In this document: in pieces, positions 25,895-34,164 of the stretch | Layout of the letters: every line of letters begins with the position of its first letter | Numbering within the stretch: the stretch's first letter is position 1 | Source of the DNA: Betaproteobacteria bacterium | GTDB taxonomy: Bacteria; Pseudomonadota; Gammaproteobacteria; Burkholderiales; Casimicrobiaceae | DNA: 64,000 nt | Reading direction: 5' to 3' | NCBI GenBank assembly: GCA_013298695.1 | Contig: JAAFIS010000001.1 | Location: 682,001 to 746,000, forward strand | Notes under the pieces: generated by a model | Seen by the model: only the letters and a program-made list of their open reading frames with translations | Database searches by the model: none | Told to the model about the DNA's origin: nothing | Translations under genes and position numbers: made by a program

Positions 25895-27159
25895 ACCAAG
25901 AACTCCGCATTGTTCGGTTTGCTGGTGCGCTCCTCGGTGGATTGTGGAGCGTTCTTGTTGGGCTGAGTGTGGCCTTCACTGCTGCGTCTTTGGCAATCTA
26001 CATCATTATCCGGGGCAGTTTCCCCACCGGGAACTATTCGGTCTTAGTGGTGATGTTGGGCGGCGCGAGCTTGTGTCTGTATTACACCTCGATTTATGGC
26101 ATCGTTAGCCTGCCACAGAAACTGACCGAAGCCACCTGTCTCCGGCTTGCCCCCGGTGGCCGGACCAATGTTCTAGCGGTCCGCGATCGACTGCTCCTGC
26201 TCGCTTGCATTTGTCTTGTCGTCGGCACAATCCTTCATTCGTTGGTTGTTCTGATCAGTCGTAGTTACGATCAACCCGTCGTTTACCTACACGACGTCTC
26301 AAGCGCCGATTTGCAGAGAGTACTCACGGTTGTCGCGCAGACCTCCTTCTATATGTGGATATTGGCGAGGTGGGTTAAGGCACCATTTCATATGACGACG
26401 TTGCCCATCCTTGCGGGCTCTAATCCACAAGCCAACATGTTTTTGTGGTGGTGGCCGTTCACAACGTTCATTGTTGTTGCGCTTGGCGTAGTTGTGTGGC
26501 GACGATTCGCAACTCGCGAGAAGGTCCTTTCCGACGGTGCGGTATCACGACCCATTCATAGCCTGGATGCTTCGGCAACGAGTTGCACTGCTCAGTTCTC
26601 CGCTCAACGCTGGCAGCGCTTCATCGCATTGATGCGACGACACCGCGAGAAAAAGTATGTCGCGTTGTTTGATTTGTTGCCAGGCCCGGGTCCTGGCGTC
26701 CGGGTAATGACTTCCATTGGCCTCACGCTTTTCTTGGTCTTTGCACACAACTGGGCGACAAATGGAGGATTTGGTTACATTTTGCTGATGTTCATAGGCG
26801 CTTTCGCCATGCACTTTCGCGCACTCCCGCTCCTGCCCACACTGTTGTTGCCGGTTGGACTGAGCCGAGATCGCATTGCATTAGCGAGCGTCCGCGCCTG
26901 GTTTACACGCGACTTAACAATCTGGGTTCCAGCGGCGGGTTTCGCTGCAACGTGGGCTTATTTATCCTCCGCCTTTGGTGTGTGGATGCCCTTTGCATCG
27001 CGGCAAAAACTGCCGTGGGCGGAGGCGGATCCACTCATCGTGCATCCAAGTCTTGGCGTGATTTCACTGGCGCTGGTTGCACTTGGAATCGCGCTTTCAG
27101 TGCGCTTTTTTTTCAGCGCTACGCCGCAAGTGGCTAAAGGCCAAACCGTCTTTTCTTGA
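25891..27159 (+). CDS. ABC transporter membrane protein, probably cut short
   Basis: A 422-residue membrane protein with an N-terminal pair of helices (LLGGLWSVLVGLSVAFTAAS; VLVVMLGGASLCLYYTSIYG), further helices at about residues 105-125 and 185-205, a soluble part, and a C-terminal cluster. It overlaps the ATPase gene by ATGA. The frame stops at a TGA (27157-27159), yet the same reading frame continues for about 100 more codons with two further membrane helices to 27459. The original protein was therefore probably about 522 residues, and this TGA is a nonsense mutation, a read-through site or a base error. Confidence 0.7.
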   Translation: MNQELRIVRFAGALLGGLWSVLVGLSVAFTAASLAIYIIIRGSFPTGNYSVLVVMLGGASLCLYYTSIYGIVSLPQKLTEATCLRLAPGGRTNVLAVRDRLLLLACICLVVGTILHSLVVLISRSYDQPVVYLHDVSSADLQRVLTVVAQTSFYMWILARWVKAPFHMTTLPILAGSNPQANMFLWWWPFTTFIVVALGVVVWRRFATREKVLSDGAVSRPIHSLDASATSCTAQFSAQRWQRFIALMRRHREKKYVALFDLLPGPGPGVRVMTSIGLTLFLVFAHNWATNGGFGYILLMFIGAFAMHFRALPLLPTLLLPVGLSRDRIALASVRAWFTRDLTIWVPAAGFAATWAYLSSAFGVWMPFASRQKLPWAEADPLIVHPSLGVISLALVALGIALSVRFFFSATPQVAKGQTVFS

Positions 27160-27459
27160 GCGCGAGGGGTCGCTGTTTTTGTGCCCGCGGTACTGGTCGC
27201 ATTGAGTGACTTTTACCTTCGGAATTTCGTCTCTGAGGTGCCTGCACTTGGTTCGCTGACACTTCGTGTGTTGCTCGCAGCTTGCGTTTGCCTGCCATTG
27301 GCATCATCCCTCTATTTCCTCGTGATGCGCCGTTCGTGGTCCCATGTAAACGTCCCCCAGGGTTGGACAACTGTCCGCGTAGCAGAGCTCAAAACGCTCG
27401 ACGCTATTCTCAAAACTTCGGAAACACACCGCCCAGACGTCCAGTCTGGCCCTCGCTAA
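27160..27459 (+). pseudogene. In-frame continuation after TGA of ABC membrane protein
   Basis: In the same frame as the preceding gene the codons after TGA read A-R-G-V-A-V-F and then VPAVLVALSDFYLRN, SLTLRVLLAACVCLPLASS and a basic LVMRRSWSH tail. These are two membrane helices and a short tail fitting the end of the upstream transporter. A GTG at 27181 with GAGGGG upstream could also start a separate 92-residue peptide. Confidence 0.55.
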
Positions 27460-27469
27460 ACTAGCGTTC

Positions 27470-28342
27470 ATGTCTGAATCCTCCACACTGTCGCGCCTCG
27501 CAATCCCCGCATTTATTTTCATTTGGGCCTCGGGCTATGTCGTCGCGAAACTTGCGGCGAACGATGCTGAGGCGCTTTCATTTTTGGTGTTTCGCTACGT
27601 GGGCGTGATCGCGCTGATGCTGGTGCTTGCGCTCGCGGCGCGGGCGAAGTGGCCAAGCTCGCGCGATGCGATGCACATTGCGATTGCCGGAGTGATGATT
27701 CAAGCTGTTTATCTAGGTGGCGTCTGGGTTGCAATTCGCATGGGCTTGTCAGCGGGGCTTTCAGCGTTGATCGTGAACTTGCAGCCGGTGCTCACTGCGT
27801 GTTTGTTTTTCTTGACTCACGAGCGAATCAGTCAACGACAAATCGTTGGCATTGCGATTGGGTTTTTAGGCGTAGTGATCGTGCTTGCAGCTAAGCTGAT
27901 GTCGGCCAACTTTTTGCTCGTGCCCACGCTGCTCTGCGTGATGGCGCTTGCGGGAAGCACGCTAGGTGTGATCTATCAAAAGCGCTTCGTCCCGCAATTT
28001 GATTTGCGCAGCGGACAGGTGATCCAGTTCACGGCTTCGTTGATTGCAACGCTACCGTTCGCACTTGCCTTTGAATCATTTTCGGTGCGCTGGACGAACG
28101 AGGTGATCATCGCGATGTTCTGGAGTGTTTTCGTGCTTTCTGGCATCGGCATTTCGCTCATGTTTTACTTGCTACGAACAGGTTCAATCACCAAACTTAC
28201 GAGCACGATGTACATCGTGCCCGCACTCACGGCTTTGCTTGCCTGGTTGCTCTTCAACGAGCGCCTAACTTGGAACGTCGTGGCCGGAATGATGGTGACG
28301 TTGGTGGGAATTTATCTGGTGGTCAATACCGAGCGAAAATAA
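27470..28342 (+). CDS. EamA/DMT-family transporter
   Basis: A 290-residue inner-membrane protein with ten hydrophobic helices in two five-helix EamA halves. The first half starts IFIWASGYVVAKLAANDAE and holds a GVWVAIRMGLSAGLSALI block; the second has LAGSTLGVIYQKRF and ALTALLAWLLFNERLTW, the usual EamA ends. These proteins export amino acids, nucleosides or other metabolites; the substrate is not evident. The ATG at 27470 lies 10 bases after the previous frame. It ends convergent to prfC. Confidence 0.88.
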   Translation: MSESSTLSRLAIPAFIFIWASGYVVAKLAANDAEALSFLVFRYVGVIALMLVLALAARAKWPSSRDAMHIAIAGVMIQAVYLGGVWVAIRMGLSAGLSALIVNLQPVLTACLFFLTHERISQRQIVGIAIGFLGVVIVLAAKLMSANFLLVPTLLCVMALAGSTLGVIYQKRFVPQFDLRSGQVIQFTASLIATLPFALAFESFSVRWTNEVIIAMFWSVFVLSGIGISLMFYLLRTGSITKLTSTMYIVPALTALLAWLLFNERLTWNVVAGMMVTLVGIYLVVNTERK

Positions 28343-28350
28343 CTGCTTCG

Positions 28351-28365
28351 CCCAATCTATTTGGG
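28351..28365. repeat. Short CCCAA palindrome between convergent genes
   Basis: CCCAA and TTGGG with a five-base loop, eight bases after the EamA stop and 26 bases before the prfC end. Member of the GCCCAA palindrome family; here it could slow or end transcription in both directions. Confidence 0.5.
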
Positions 28366-28391
28366 AGGAGTGGTGCGAAGCTAGATTCCGC

Positions 28392-30023
28392 CTACGCAGC
28401 CTGTGCCAATTGCAATCCTGCGTGTTCTCGCAGTGGGTGAAACTGAATTTTCGGATGTCGATCCTGCGTGATGCGAAGGTCGTATGCGGAAGTGAGCATG
28501 TAGGCAAGTGTGTCGGCCGCATCGGTCGCAAGTTTGGTCGCGTTGTAGTCGCAAAACTTTTTGAATTCAGCGGGATCGTCGCAAGTGACCCAACGTGCGC
28601 CCGTGAATTGACTTGGTTTCAAACGAATCTCAGCTTTGTATTCGTTTTGCAAACGATGTTGCACCACTTCGAATTGAAGTTGACCGACTGCACCGAGCAG
28701 CATGAGTGAACCGAGCTGTGGCTTAAACACTTGAATCGCGCCTTCTTCGCCAAGCTCTTGCAAACCGGCTTGCAGCTGCTTGCTTTTCATCGGATTCATG
28801 AGTTCCACGGTCTGGAAAAGCTCCGGCGCGAAAAACGGGAGCCCTGTGTATTGCATCGGCTTTGTCGTCGCTGCATCGGTGATCGTGTCGCCGAGTTGTA
28901 CGCCACCGTGAATGGTGAAACCGATGATGTCGCCCGCATAGGCTTCCTCGACAGCTTCACGCTTTTGCGACATGAAGGTAACCACGCTCGTCGGGCGCAT
29001 TTCTTTGCCTGTGCGCTGTACTTTGAGTTTCATGCCGCTTTCGAACTTGCCCGAGCATACCCGCACGAAGGCGATGCGATCGCGATGCATCGGATCCATG
29101 TTGGCTTGCACTTTGAATACGACGCCGGAAAACGCAGGCGTATCCGGCGAGATCGTGGTGAGCGAACCGTCGCTGTTGGTCGATGAACGCGGATGTGGTG
29201 TTGGCGCTAGATCAACGAGCGCGTCGAGCACTTCTTGCACGCCGAAATTGTTGATCGCCGAGCCGAAGAACACAGGCGTTTGTTTCGCAGCGAGAAAGTC
29301 TTCCAAATTGAACGCAGGCGCAGCGCCGGAGACGAGATCGATGCCGTCAAGCGCGTGTGTGAAATCGTCGCCGAAACGCGTTTTTAACGTGTCACTTTCT
29401 GAGAGCGGGATGTCTTCAGCGTCGCCGACTTTATCTTCACCGGCTTCGAACACGCGCATGTTCTGTTTGCGCAAATTCACGATGCCCGCGAATTGTTTGC
29501 CTTGACCCACCGGCCAGGCCATCGGCACGCACGGCATACCGAGTTCCGCTTCGATTTCGTCGAGTAGCGTCAAAGGATCGCGACCTTCGCGATCCATTTT
29601 GTTGATGAAGGTGATGATTGGCGTGTCACGTTGACGACAGACCTCGATCAAGCGCTTTGTTTGCGCCTCAACGCCGTTCGCGGCATCGATCACCATGAGC
29701 GCAGAGTCAACCGCGGTTAATACGCGGTACGTGTCTTCCGAGAAATCACGGTGACCCGGCGTGTCGAGCAAATTGATCACGCTGTCGCGATAGTTCATTT
29801 GCATCACGGAGGAGGCTACCGAAATACCGCGTTGCTTCTCAATTTCCATCCAGTCGGAGGTCGCATGGCGAGACGCTTTGCGCGCTTTCACCGAACCCGC
29901 GATGTGAATCGCGCCCGAGAATAGCAAAAGCTTTTCGGTGAGCGTCGTTTTACCGGCGTCAGGGTGCGAAATGATGGCGAAGGTGCGGCGTTTGCTGACC
30001 GCGTCGGAGAGGGCGTTCGTCAC
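28392..30023 (-). CDS. prfC: Peptide chain release factor 3
   Basis: A 543-residue translational GTPase. G1 is SHPDAGKTTLTEKLL, then RGISVASSVMQ (G2), DTPGHRDFSEDTYR (G3), INKMDREGRDP (G4). The body has the EF-G-like second domain and the RF3-specific end with RWVTCDD and RHPKIQFHPLREH. RF3 uses GTP to release RF1/RF2 from the ribosome after peptide release. Start GTG at 30023; the E. coli protein is 529 residues, so the length fits. It stands alone, with a strong palindrome about 40 bases upstream. Confidence 0.97.
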   Translation of the reverse strand: MTNALSDAVSKRRTFAIISHPDAGKTTLTEKLLLFSGAIHIAGSVKARKASRHATSDWMEIEKQRGISVASSVMQMNYRDSVINLLDTPGHRDFSEDTYRVLTAVDSALMVIDAANGVEAQTKRLIEVCRQRDTPIITFINKMDREGRDPLTLLDEIEAELGMPCVPMAWPVGQGKQFAGIVNLRKQNMRVFEAGEDKVGDAEDIPLSESDTLKTRFGDDFTHALDGIDLVSGAAPAFNLEDFLAAKQTPVFFGSAINNFGVQEVLDALVDLAPTPHPRSSTNSDGSLTTISPDTPAFSGVVFKVQANMDPMHRDRIAFVRVCSGKFESGMKLKVQRTGKEMRPTSVVTFMSQKREAVEEAYAGDIIGFTIHGGVQLGDTITDAATTKPMQYTGLPFFAPELFQTVELMNPMKSKQLQAGLQELGEEGAIQVFKPQLGSLMLLGAVGQLQFEVVQHRLQNEYKAEIRLKPSQFTGARWVTCDDPAEFKKFCDYNATKLATDAADTLAYMLTSAYDLRITQDRHPKIQFHPLREHAGLQLAQAA

Positions 30024-30062
30024 AAAGAGCTCGCAGTATTTCTTGAATTAGCTTGGGAGTCG

Positions 30063-30085
30063 ATCGCCCTATTTCATAGGGCGAT
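30063..30085. repeat. Perfect 10-bp palindrome upstream of prfC
   Basis: ATCGCCCTAT and ATAGGGCGAT are perfect arms around a TTC loop. It lies 40 bases upstream of the prfC start and belongs to the GGGC palindrome family. It could be a leader hairpin or an operator. Confidence 0.6.
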
Positions 30086-30131
30086 ACGTCGAATTTACGA
30101 TGTTTTCGATTATGTGTGAAATTTGTCGCAT

Positions 30132-30150
30132 CGCCCAATGTTTATGGGCG
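30132..30150. repeat. Short CGCCCA palindrome after tRNA-Cys
   Basis: CGCCCA and TGGGCG around a seven-base A/T loop, 23 bases beyond the 3-prime end of tRNA-Cys on the minus strand. Same palindrome family. Confidence 0.5.
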
Positions 30151-30172
30151 GTGAGTAGATAATTTGAAGCAG

Positions 30173-30246
30173 TGGAGGCGGGTAACGGAATCGAACCGTT
30201 CTAAACGGATTTGCAATCCGCTGCATAACCTCTTTGCTAACCCGCC
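30173..30246 (-). tRNA. tRNA-Cys (GCA)
   Basis: A 74-base cloverleaf on the minus strand. Acceptor GGCGGGT pairs with ACCCGCC, then discriminator T and an encoded CCA. The anticodon loop reads ATTGCAAA, giving anticodon GCA for cysteine. The T-arm carries GGTTCGATTCC. Confidence 0.95.
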
Positions 30247-30321
30247 GTTTGTGTTCGTAGCCGACGCTCCAAACAACTCACAACACGTTTGTTGCGAAAA
30301 ACCAAGACATACTTGTCGCGC

Positions 30322-30350
30322 AAAACAAAACGGAACCGTTGCGGTTCCGT
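30322..30350 (-). terminator. Terminator after tRNA-Gly
   Basis: On the minus strand a perfect nine-base stem ACGGAACCG/CGGTTCCGT with a CAA loop is followed by TTTGTTTT. It lies between tRNA-Gly and tRNA-Cys, so the two tRNAs are probably separate transcripts. Confidence 0.7.
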
Positions 30351-30362
30351 CGTTCCTAAACT

Positions 30363-30438
30363 TGGAGCGGGAGACGAGTCTCGAACTCGCGACCTCAACC
30401 TTGGCAAGGTTGCGCTCTACCAACTGAGCTACTCCCGC
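30363..30438 (-). tRNA. tRNA-Gly (GCC)
   Basis: A 76-base cloverleaf on the minus strand. Acceptor GCGGGAG pairs with CTCCCGC, followed by T and encoded CCA. D-arm AGCTCAGTTGGTAGAGC, anticodon loop CTTGCCAAG gives GCC for glycine, T-arm GAGTTCGAGACTC. Confidence 0.97.
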
Positions 30439-30478
30439 AACGAAGTAAATTATAGCCGATTCTTTACCGCGGTCAAAT

Positions 30479-30620
30479 GGTTCGACAAGCTCACCACGAA
30501 CGGCAGTGAGTGTGAGCGCAGCGTTCACTCCCGTGTCCTGAGCTTGGCGAAGGAACACGGGATCACCACGAACGGCAGTGAGTGTGACGACCCTTCGACT
30601 TCGCTCAGGATGAACGGAGA
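30479..30620. repeat. Dispersed repeat cluster
   Basis: Contains GGTTCGACAAGCTCACCACG at 30479, a second TCACCACGAACGG copy at 30563, and a CTTCGCTCAGGATGAAC end. The same core recurs at 43745, 44081 and 45297. Two copies each of CACCACGAACGGCAGTGAGT show an internal duplication. Confidence 0.75.
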
Positions 30621-30672
30621 ACGTTTGTGCCCTAGCGCAGCAGCGACTGTGCCAGCGCGCTCCCACGAGCCG

Positions 30673-31944
30673 TCACAAGACCTTTGCGATGCTCTCGGCA
30701 ACGTACTGCACGTTCTTGTTATTCAGGGACGCCACGCAAATTCGCCCCGAATCGACCGCGTAAATGCCGAACTCACCGCGCAGTCGGTGCACTTGATCTT
30801 TTGTCAAACCGGAATAGGAGAACATACCCCGCTGCGTAAGGATATTTTCGAAGTTCGCGTTTGGCGCGAGTTTCTTGAGCGCCGCGTGCAACGCAACGCG
30901 CATTGACTTGATGCGATCACGCATTCCGCCCAACTCTTTTTCCCAAAGCGTTCGCGCTTCAGGATCCGTGAGCGCAGCAGCTACGAGCGCTGCGCCGTGC
31001 GTCGGTGGATTCGAATAATTGGTGCGAATAACTCGCTTTAATTGCGAAAGGACGCGCGCTGCCTCGTCTTTGTCGGTGGCGGCAATGGACAACGCGCCGA
31101 TGCGCTCGCCGTAAAGAGAAAACGATTTCGAGAACGAGCTCGAAACAAAAATCGGTCCGGGGGTTTGCGCGAAGAGCTTCACGACTGCACCATCTTCGGC
31201 AACGCCGTCGCCAAAGCCCTGGTAGGCCATGTCAAGAAACGGTATCAACCCGCCGGAGCGAACCGCCGTCGCGATTTCTCTCCATTGATCCATCGTCGGA
31301 TCAACGCCGGTTGGGTTGTGACAGCAAGCGTGAAGCACGATGATCGAGCCAGCGGGCATCGCTTTAACCGCAGCCAGAAAGCCCGCGTAGTCCAGACTTC
31401 GCGTGGGCGCGTGGTAGTACGCGTAGTCGCGAACGTCGAAGCCTGCTGCGGTAAAGAGCGCTCGATGGTTCTCCCAACTCGGCGCAGAAATATAGACGGC
31501 ACTAGTTGGCGTAATTAGTTTCAACAGGTCTGCACCAATTTTTAGTGCACCGGTGCCCCCGAGTGCTTGCGCGGTCACAGCGCAATTATTTTTCACGATA
31601 TTTGAATCCGCGCCAAACACTAGTGCCTGCGCTGCCTTGTCGTACGCGGCAATACCATCGATTGGCAAATAGCTGCGCGGAGCAGCTTTTTCAGCCATCG
31701 CGAGCTCAGCGCGTTTCACACACTCCAACAACGGCACCTTACCGTTTTCGTCGGTATAAACACCCACACCCAGATTGACTTTGTTTGGATTAGGATCAGC
31801 ATTGAACGCTTCGTTCACGCCGAGGATTGGATCCTTGGGTGCCATTTCGACATGGGAGAAGAGTTGCAGGGCGGCGTCGGGCTGAGCGGTTGAGTTCAAG
31901 GCTTGAGAAACCAATAAGTTGTGTGAAGGATCAGACGCGGCCAA
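30673..31944 (-). CDS. Aromatic/aspartate aminotransferase
   Basis: A class I aminotransferase of AspC/TyrB type, up to 423 residues. FSHVEMAPKDPILGVNEAF is the usual beginning, followed by NLGVGVYTDENGK, the HNPTGVDPT block with the substrate/PLP Asn and Pro, DMAYQGFGDG and the PLP lysine in SSSFSKSFSLYGERIGAL. The last part has QRGMFSYSGL and an Arg near the end (SGRICVASLN). It transfers amino groups between aspartate or aromatic amino acids and 2-oxoglutarate. The start is unsure: TTG at 31944 gives about 27 extra residues, and the ATG at 31845 begins within the conserved part. Confidence 0.93.
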   Translation of the reverse strand: MAASDPSHNLLVSQALNSTAQPDAALQLFSHVEMAPKDPILGVNEAFNADPNPNKVNLGVGVYTDENGKVPLLECVKRAELAMAEKAAPRSYLPIDGIAAYDKAAQALVFGADSNIVKNNCAVTAQALGGTGALKIGADLLKLITPTSAVYISAPSWENHRALFTAAGFDVRDYAYYHAPTRSLDYAGFLAAVKAMPAGSIIVLHACCHNPTGVDPTMDQWREIATAVRSGGLIPFLDMAYQGFGDGVAEDGAVVKLFAQTPGPIFVSSSFSKSFSLYGERIGALSIAATDKDEAARVLSQLKRVIRTNYSNPPTHGAALVAAALTDPEARTLWEKELGGMRDRIKSMRVALHAALKKLAPNANFENILTQRGMFSYSGLTKDQVHRLRGEFGIYAVDSGRICVASLNNKNVQYVAESIAKVL

Positions 31945-32069
31945 CGGCGGCGCATCAACACGGTAATTCTAGGTCGTTTGGTGCGCTGCAACGAAGCCGA
32001 TCTGGCATTCCGAAATGTGCTGCGCGTATATCATCTCAATCCAACGCTAACTTCGCTCAAAACCAGCCG

Positions 32070-32495
32070 ATGTCCTTGCTCCGACTTGCCTATGTAAGCA
32101 CTTGCGCGCCCGGGCTATCGCTCGACGACGTGTACAAAATTATGCGCGTTGCGCATCCATGGAATGTTGAGAATGGTGTGAGCGGCATGCTCTGCTGGTC
32201 GGGTGAGTTTTTCCTGCAGTGTTTAGAGGGTGAGCGCAGAACCGTCACCACGCTTTTCAAAAATATCGCCGCGGACGCAAGGCACGCCGATGTCGAAATC
32301 ATCGTTGCCGCGCCCACTAACACTCGCTGGTTTGGGGAATGGGGCATGGGCTTCTCGCGCTTAATGGCGTCGCACCGACTCGATCTTCCAAGCGGACGCG
32401 GTGCGAGCTTTAATCCTTACCTTCTTGAAGCGGTCGACATGGAGTCGACTTTTGAGCAGCTATCTCAACTCGCTCAGCGCCTTTCAATCGAATAA
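32070..32495 (+). CDS. BLUF-domain blue-light sensor
   Basis: A 141-residue protein made almost only of a BLUF domain that binds FAD. The ATG at 32070 starts the domain; the frame upstream overlaps the antisense aminotransferase. Key residues fit: Tyr8 (LRLAYVST), Asn32 (HPWNVENG) and Gln50 (FFLQCLEG), with the VSGMLCWSGEFF strand between. A WGMGFSRL segment follows. Short BLUF proteins signal through a partner protein, for example an EAL-type or YcgZ-like regulator. No such partner is adjacent, so the output is unknown. Confidence 0.9.
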   Translation: MSLLRLAYVSTCAPGLSLDDVYKIMRVAHPWNVENGVSGMLCWSGEFFLQCLEGERRTVTTLFKNIAADARHADVEIIVAAPTNTRWFGEWGMGFSRLMASHRLDLPSGRGASFNPYLLEAVDMESTFEQLSQLAQRLSIE

Positions 32496-32731
32496 GTTCA
32501 CTCGCGGATGAGCCGAAGCCGGCCGTAGTTTTTTGTCGCACCGCAGCATTGTTGTGTCCGAGATTTAGAACACTACGCGATACAGCGTGTGGTGAAAGTT
32601 TGAAACGGCTCGCGCTGCGTTTGAAGTTTCGACAGTAGCGTTTTCCTGACTAAGCATTAGGTTTTCATCTGCCTACAATCTCGACATTACTCGATCCATA
32701 TTCGAGAAAAAATGATTCTTAAGGAGGATCT

Positions 32732-33967
32732 GTGAAACGTGCTATTCAAATGTCGGCAATCGCTGTCGCAATGGGCTTTGCATTCGGTGGTGTTGCGCAT
32801 GCTCAAAACGTAAAAATCGCGTTCATCGAAGGTTTATCTGGCCCGTTCGGAGGCGTTGGGCAAAACCAGCTCAAGCATTTCCAATACGCCGCTGAGCGAT
32901 TCAGTGGAAAAAATGCGAACAGCGGCGTAAACGTTGAGGTCGTTCCGCTCGATTCAAAAGGCTCGCCGCAAGAGGCGCTCGCGCTCTTAAAAAAAGCGAC
33001 TGACGACGGCATTCGTTTCGTGTCGCAAGGCAACGGCTCTAACGTCGCCGGTGTATTGATCGACGCCATCAACAAGCATAACGAGCGGAATCCTGGCAAG
33101 GAAGTCGTGTTCTTGAATTACGCCGCGATTGACCCTGATTTCACCAACAGCAAATGCTCGCCCTGGCATTTCCGCTTCGATGCAGGCGTTGACATGAAGA
33201 TTGAGGGGCTGACTAACTACATGAAAGATCAGAAAGACCTCAAGAGCGTCTATGTGATCGGTCAAAACTATTCGTTCGGGCAGCAGGTCTCAAAATTCAC
33301 CGAAGAGATGCTGAAAAAGAAGCGCCCCGACATCAAAATTGTTGGCAATGAGTTGCATCCGCTCGGTCAGGTCAAAGATTTCGCACCCTACGTGCAAAAA
33401 ATCATGGCCGCGAACGCTGACGCTGTAGTCACCGGAAACTGGGGTCCTGATTTGGTGTTGCTGATTCGCGCCGCCAACGCAGCCGGATTCAAGGGCCGCT
33501 TCTACACGTTTTATGCCGGCGTGATCGGCACACCAACGGCCGTGGGTGCGGCGGGTGCAGATCGCGTGCACATGGTTTCCTATTGGCATCCAAACGCAGA
33601 GCTAAGCCAAATCGAGAGCGTGTACACGGGCTTCAAACAAAAGTTTAATGAAGAGTTCTACACCGTCGCCGCGGTCAATGCTGTGCGCTTCCTGGTTGCG
33701 GGCGTAGAAAAAGCTAAGAGCACTGAAGCCGTGCCCGTCGCTCGCGCCATCGCAGGCATGAAGATGAAAGGCGCGTCCGGCGAAGACATCGAGATGCGCG
33801 CATCGGATGGTGCGTTGCAACAGGCGATGTACATCGCTCAGTGGACAAAAGCAGGTGGCGCAGTGAAGTTTGATCAGGAAAACACGGGTTTCGGCTTCAA
33901 AACAGTTCGCTACCTCGAACCCGCAATGTCGACCATGCAAACCAGCTGCAAAATGCCGAAGCGTTAA
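32732..33967 (+). CDS. livK: Branched-chain amino-acid ABC transporter, binding protein
   Basis: A 411-residue periplasmic binding protein. GTG start at 32732 with an excellent ribosome-binding site (AAGGAGG, six bases upstream). Signal peptide MKRAIQMSAIAVAMGFAFGG..AHA, then VKIAFIEGLSGPFGGVGQN, the Leu/Ile/Val-type family start. Later come VIGQNYSFGQQVS, DAVVTGNWGPDLVLLIRAAN and a disulphide-capable C-terminus. It captures branched-chain amino acids or related amides/urea for LivHMGF. A strong terminator lies just downstream, so it is made in excess of the membrane parts, a usual arrangement. Confidence 0.92.
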   Translation: MKRAIQMSAIAVAMGFAFGGVAHAQNVKIAFIEGLSGPFGGVGQNQLKHFQYAAERFSGKNANSGVNVEVVPLDSKGSPQEALALLKKATDDGIRFVSQGNGSNVAGVLIDAINKHNERNPGKEVVFLNYAAIDPDFTNSKCSPWHFRFDAGVDMKIEGLTNYMKDQKDLKSVYVIGQNYSFGQQVSKFTEEMLKKKRPDIKIVGNELHPLGQVKDFAPYVQKIMAANADAVVTGNWGPDLVLLIRAANAAGFKGRFYTFYAGVIGTPTAVGAAGADRVHMVSYWHPNAELSQIESVYTGFKQKFNEEFYTVAAVNAVRFLVAGVEKAKSTEAVPVARAIAGMKMKGASGEDIEMRASDGALQQAMYIAQWTKAGGAVKFDQENTGFGFKTVRYLEPAMSTMQTSCKMPKR

Positions 33968-33986
33968 GCGAATCGAAACTCTAAAA

Positions 33987-34013
33987 AAGCTCGGCCCTCC
34001 GAGCTTTTTTTTT
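33987..34013 (+). terminator. Terminator between livK and livH
   Basis: Perfect eight-base stem AAGCTCGG/CCGAGCTT with a CCCT loop and nine T. It partly ends transcription after livK, giving more binding protein than permease. Confidence 0.93.
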
Positions 34014-34164
34014 GCATCGAGACCAACGGATGGTGTGGGGGCAGTGCGGCTCATTGAAACTATAGATTGATATGCCGCGCGGTTCGGTCATTTACGATAC
34101 AGTCACGAGCTAGAAAAGTAGAACGCAGCTAAACAAATGCTGCGAGGCGAACAGGAGGAGCGTT

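Noticed and set aside
30142-30666. A long minus-strand open frame across tRNA-Cys, tRNA-Gly and a repeat
   Set aside because: It reads through two tRNA genes and repeat sequence; its peptides (RQAQD, HPERSRR) are typical repeat translations, not a protein.
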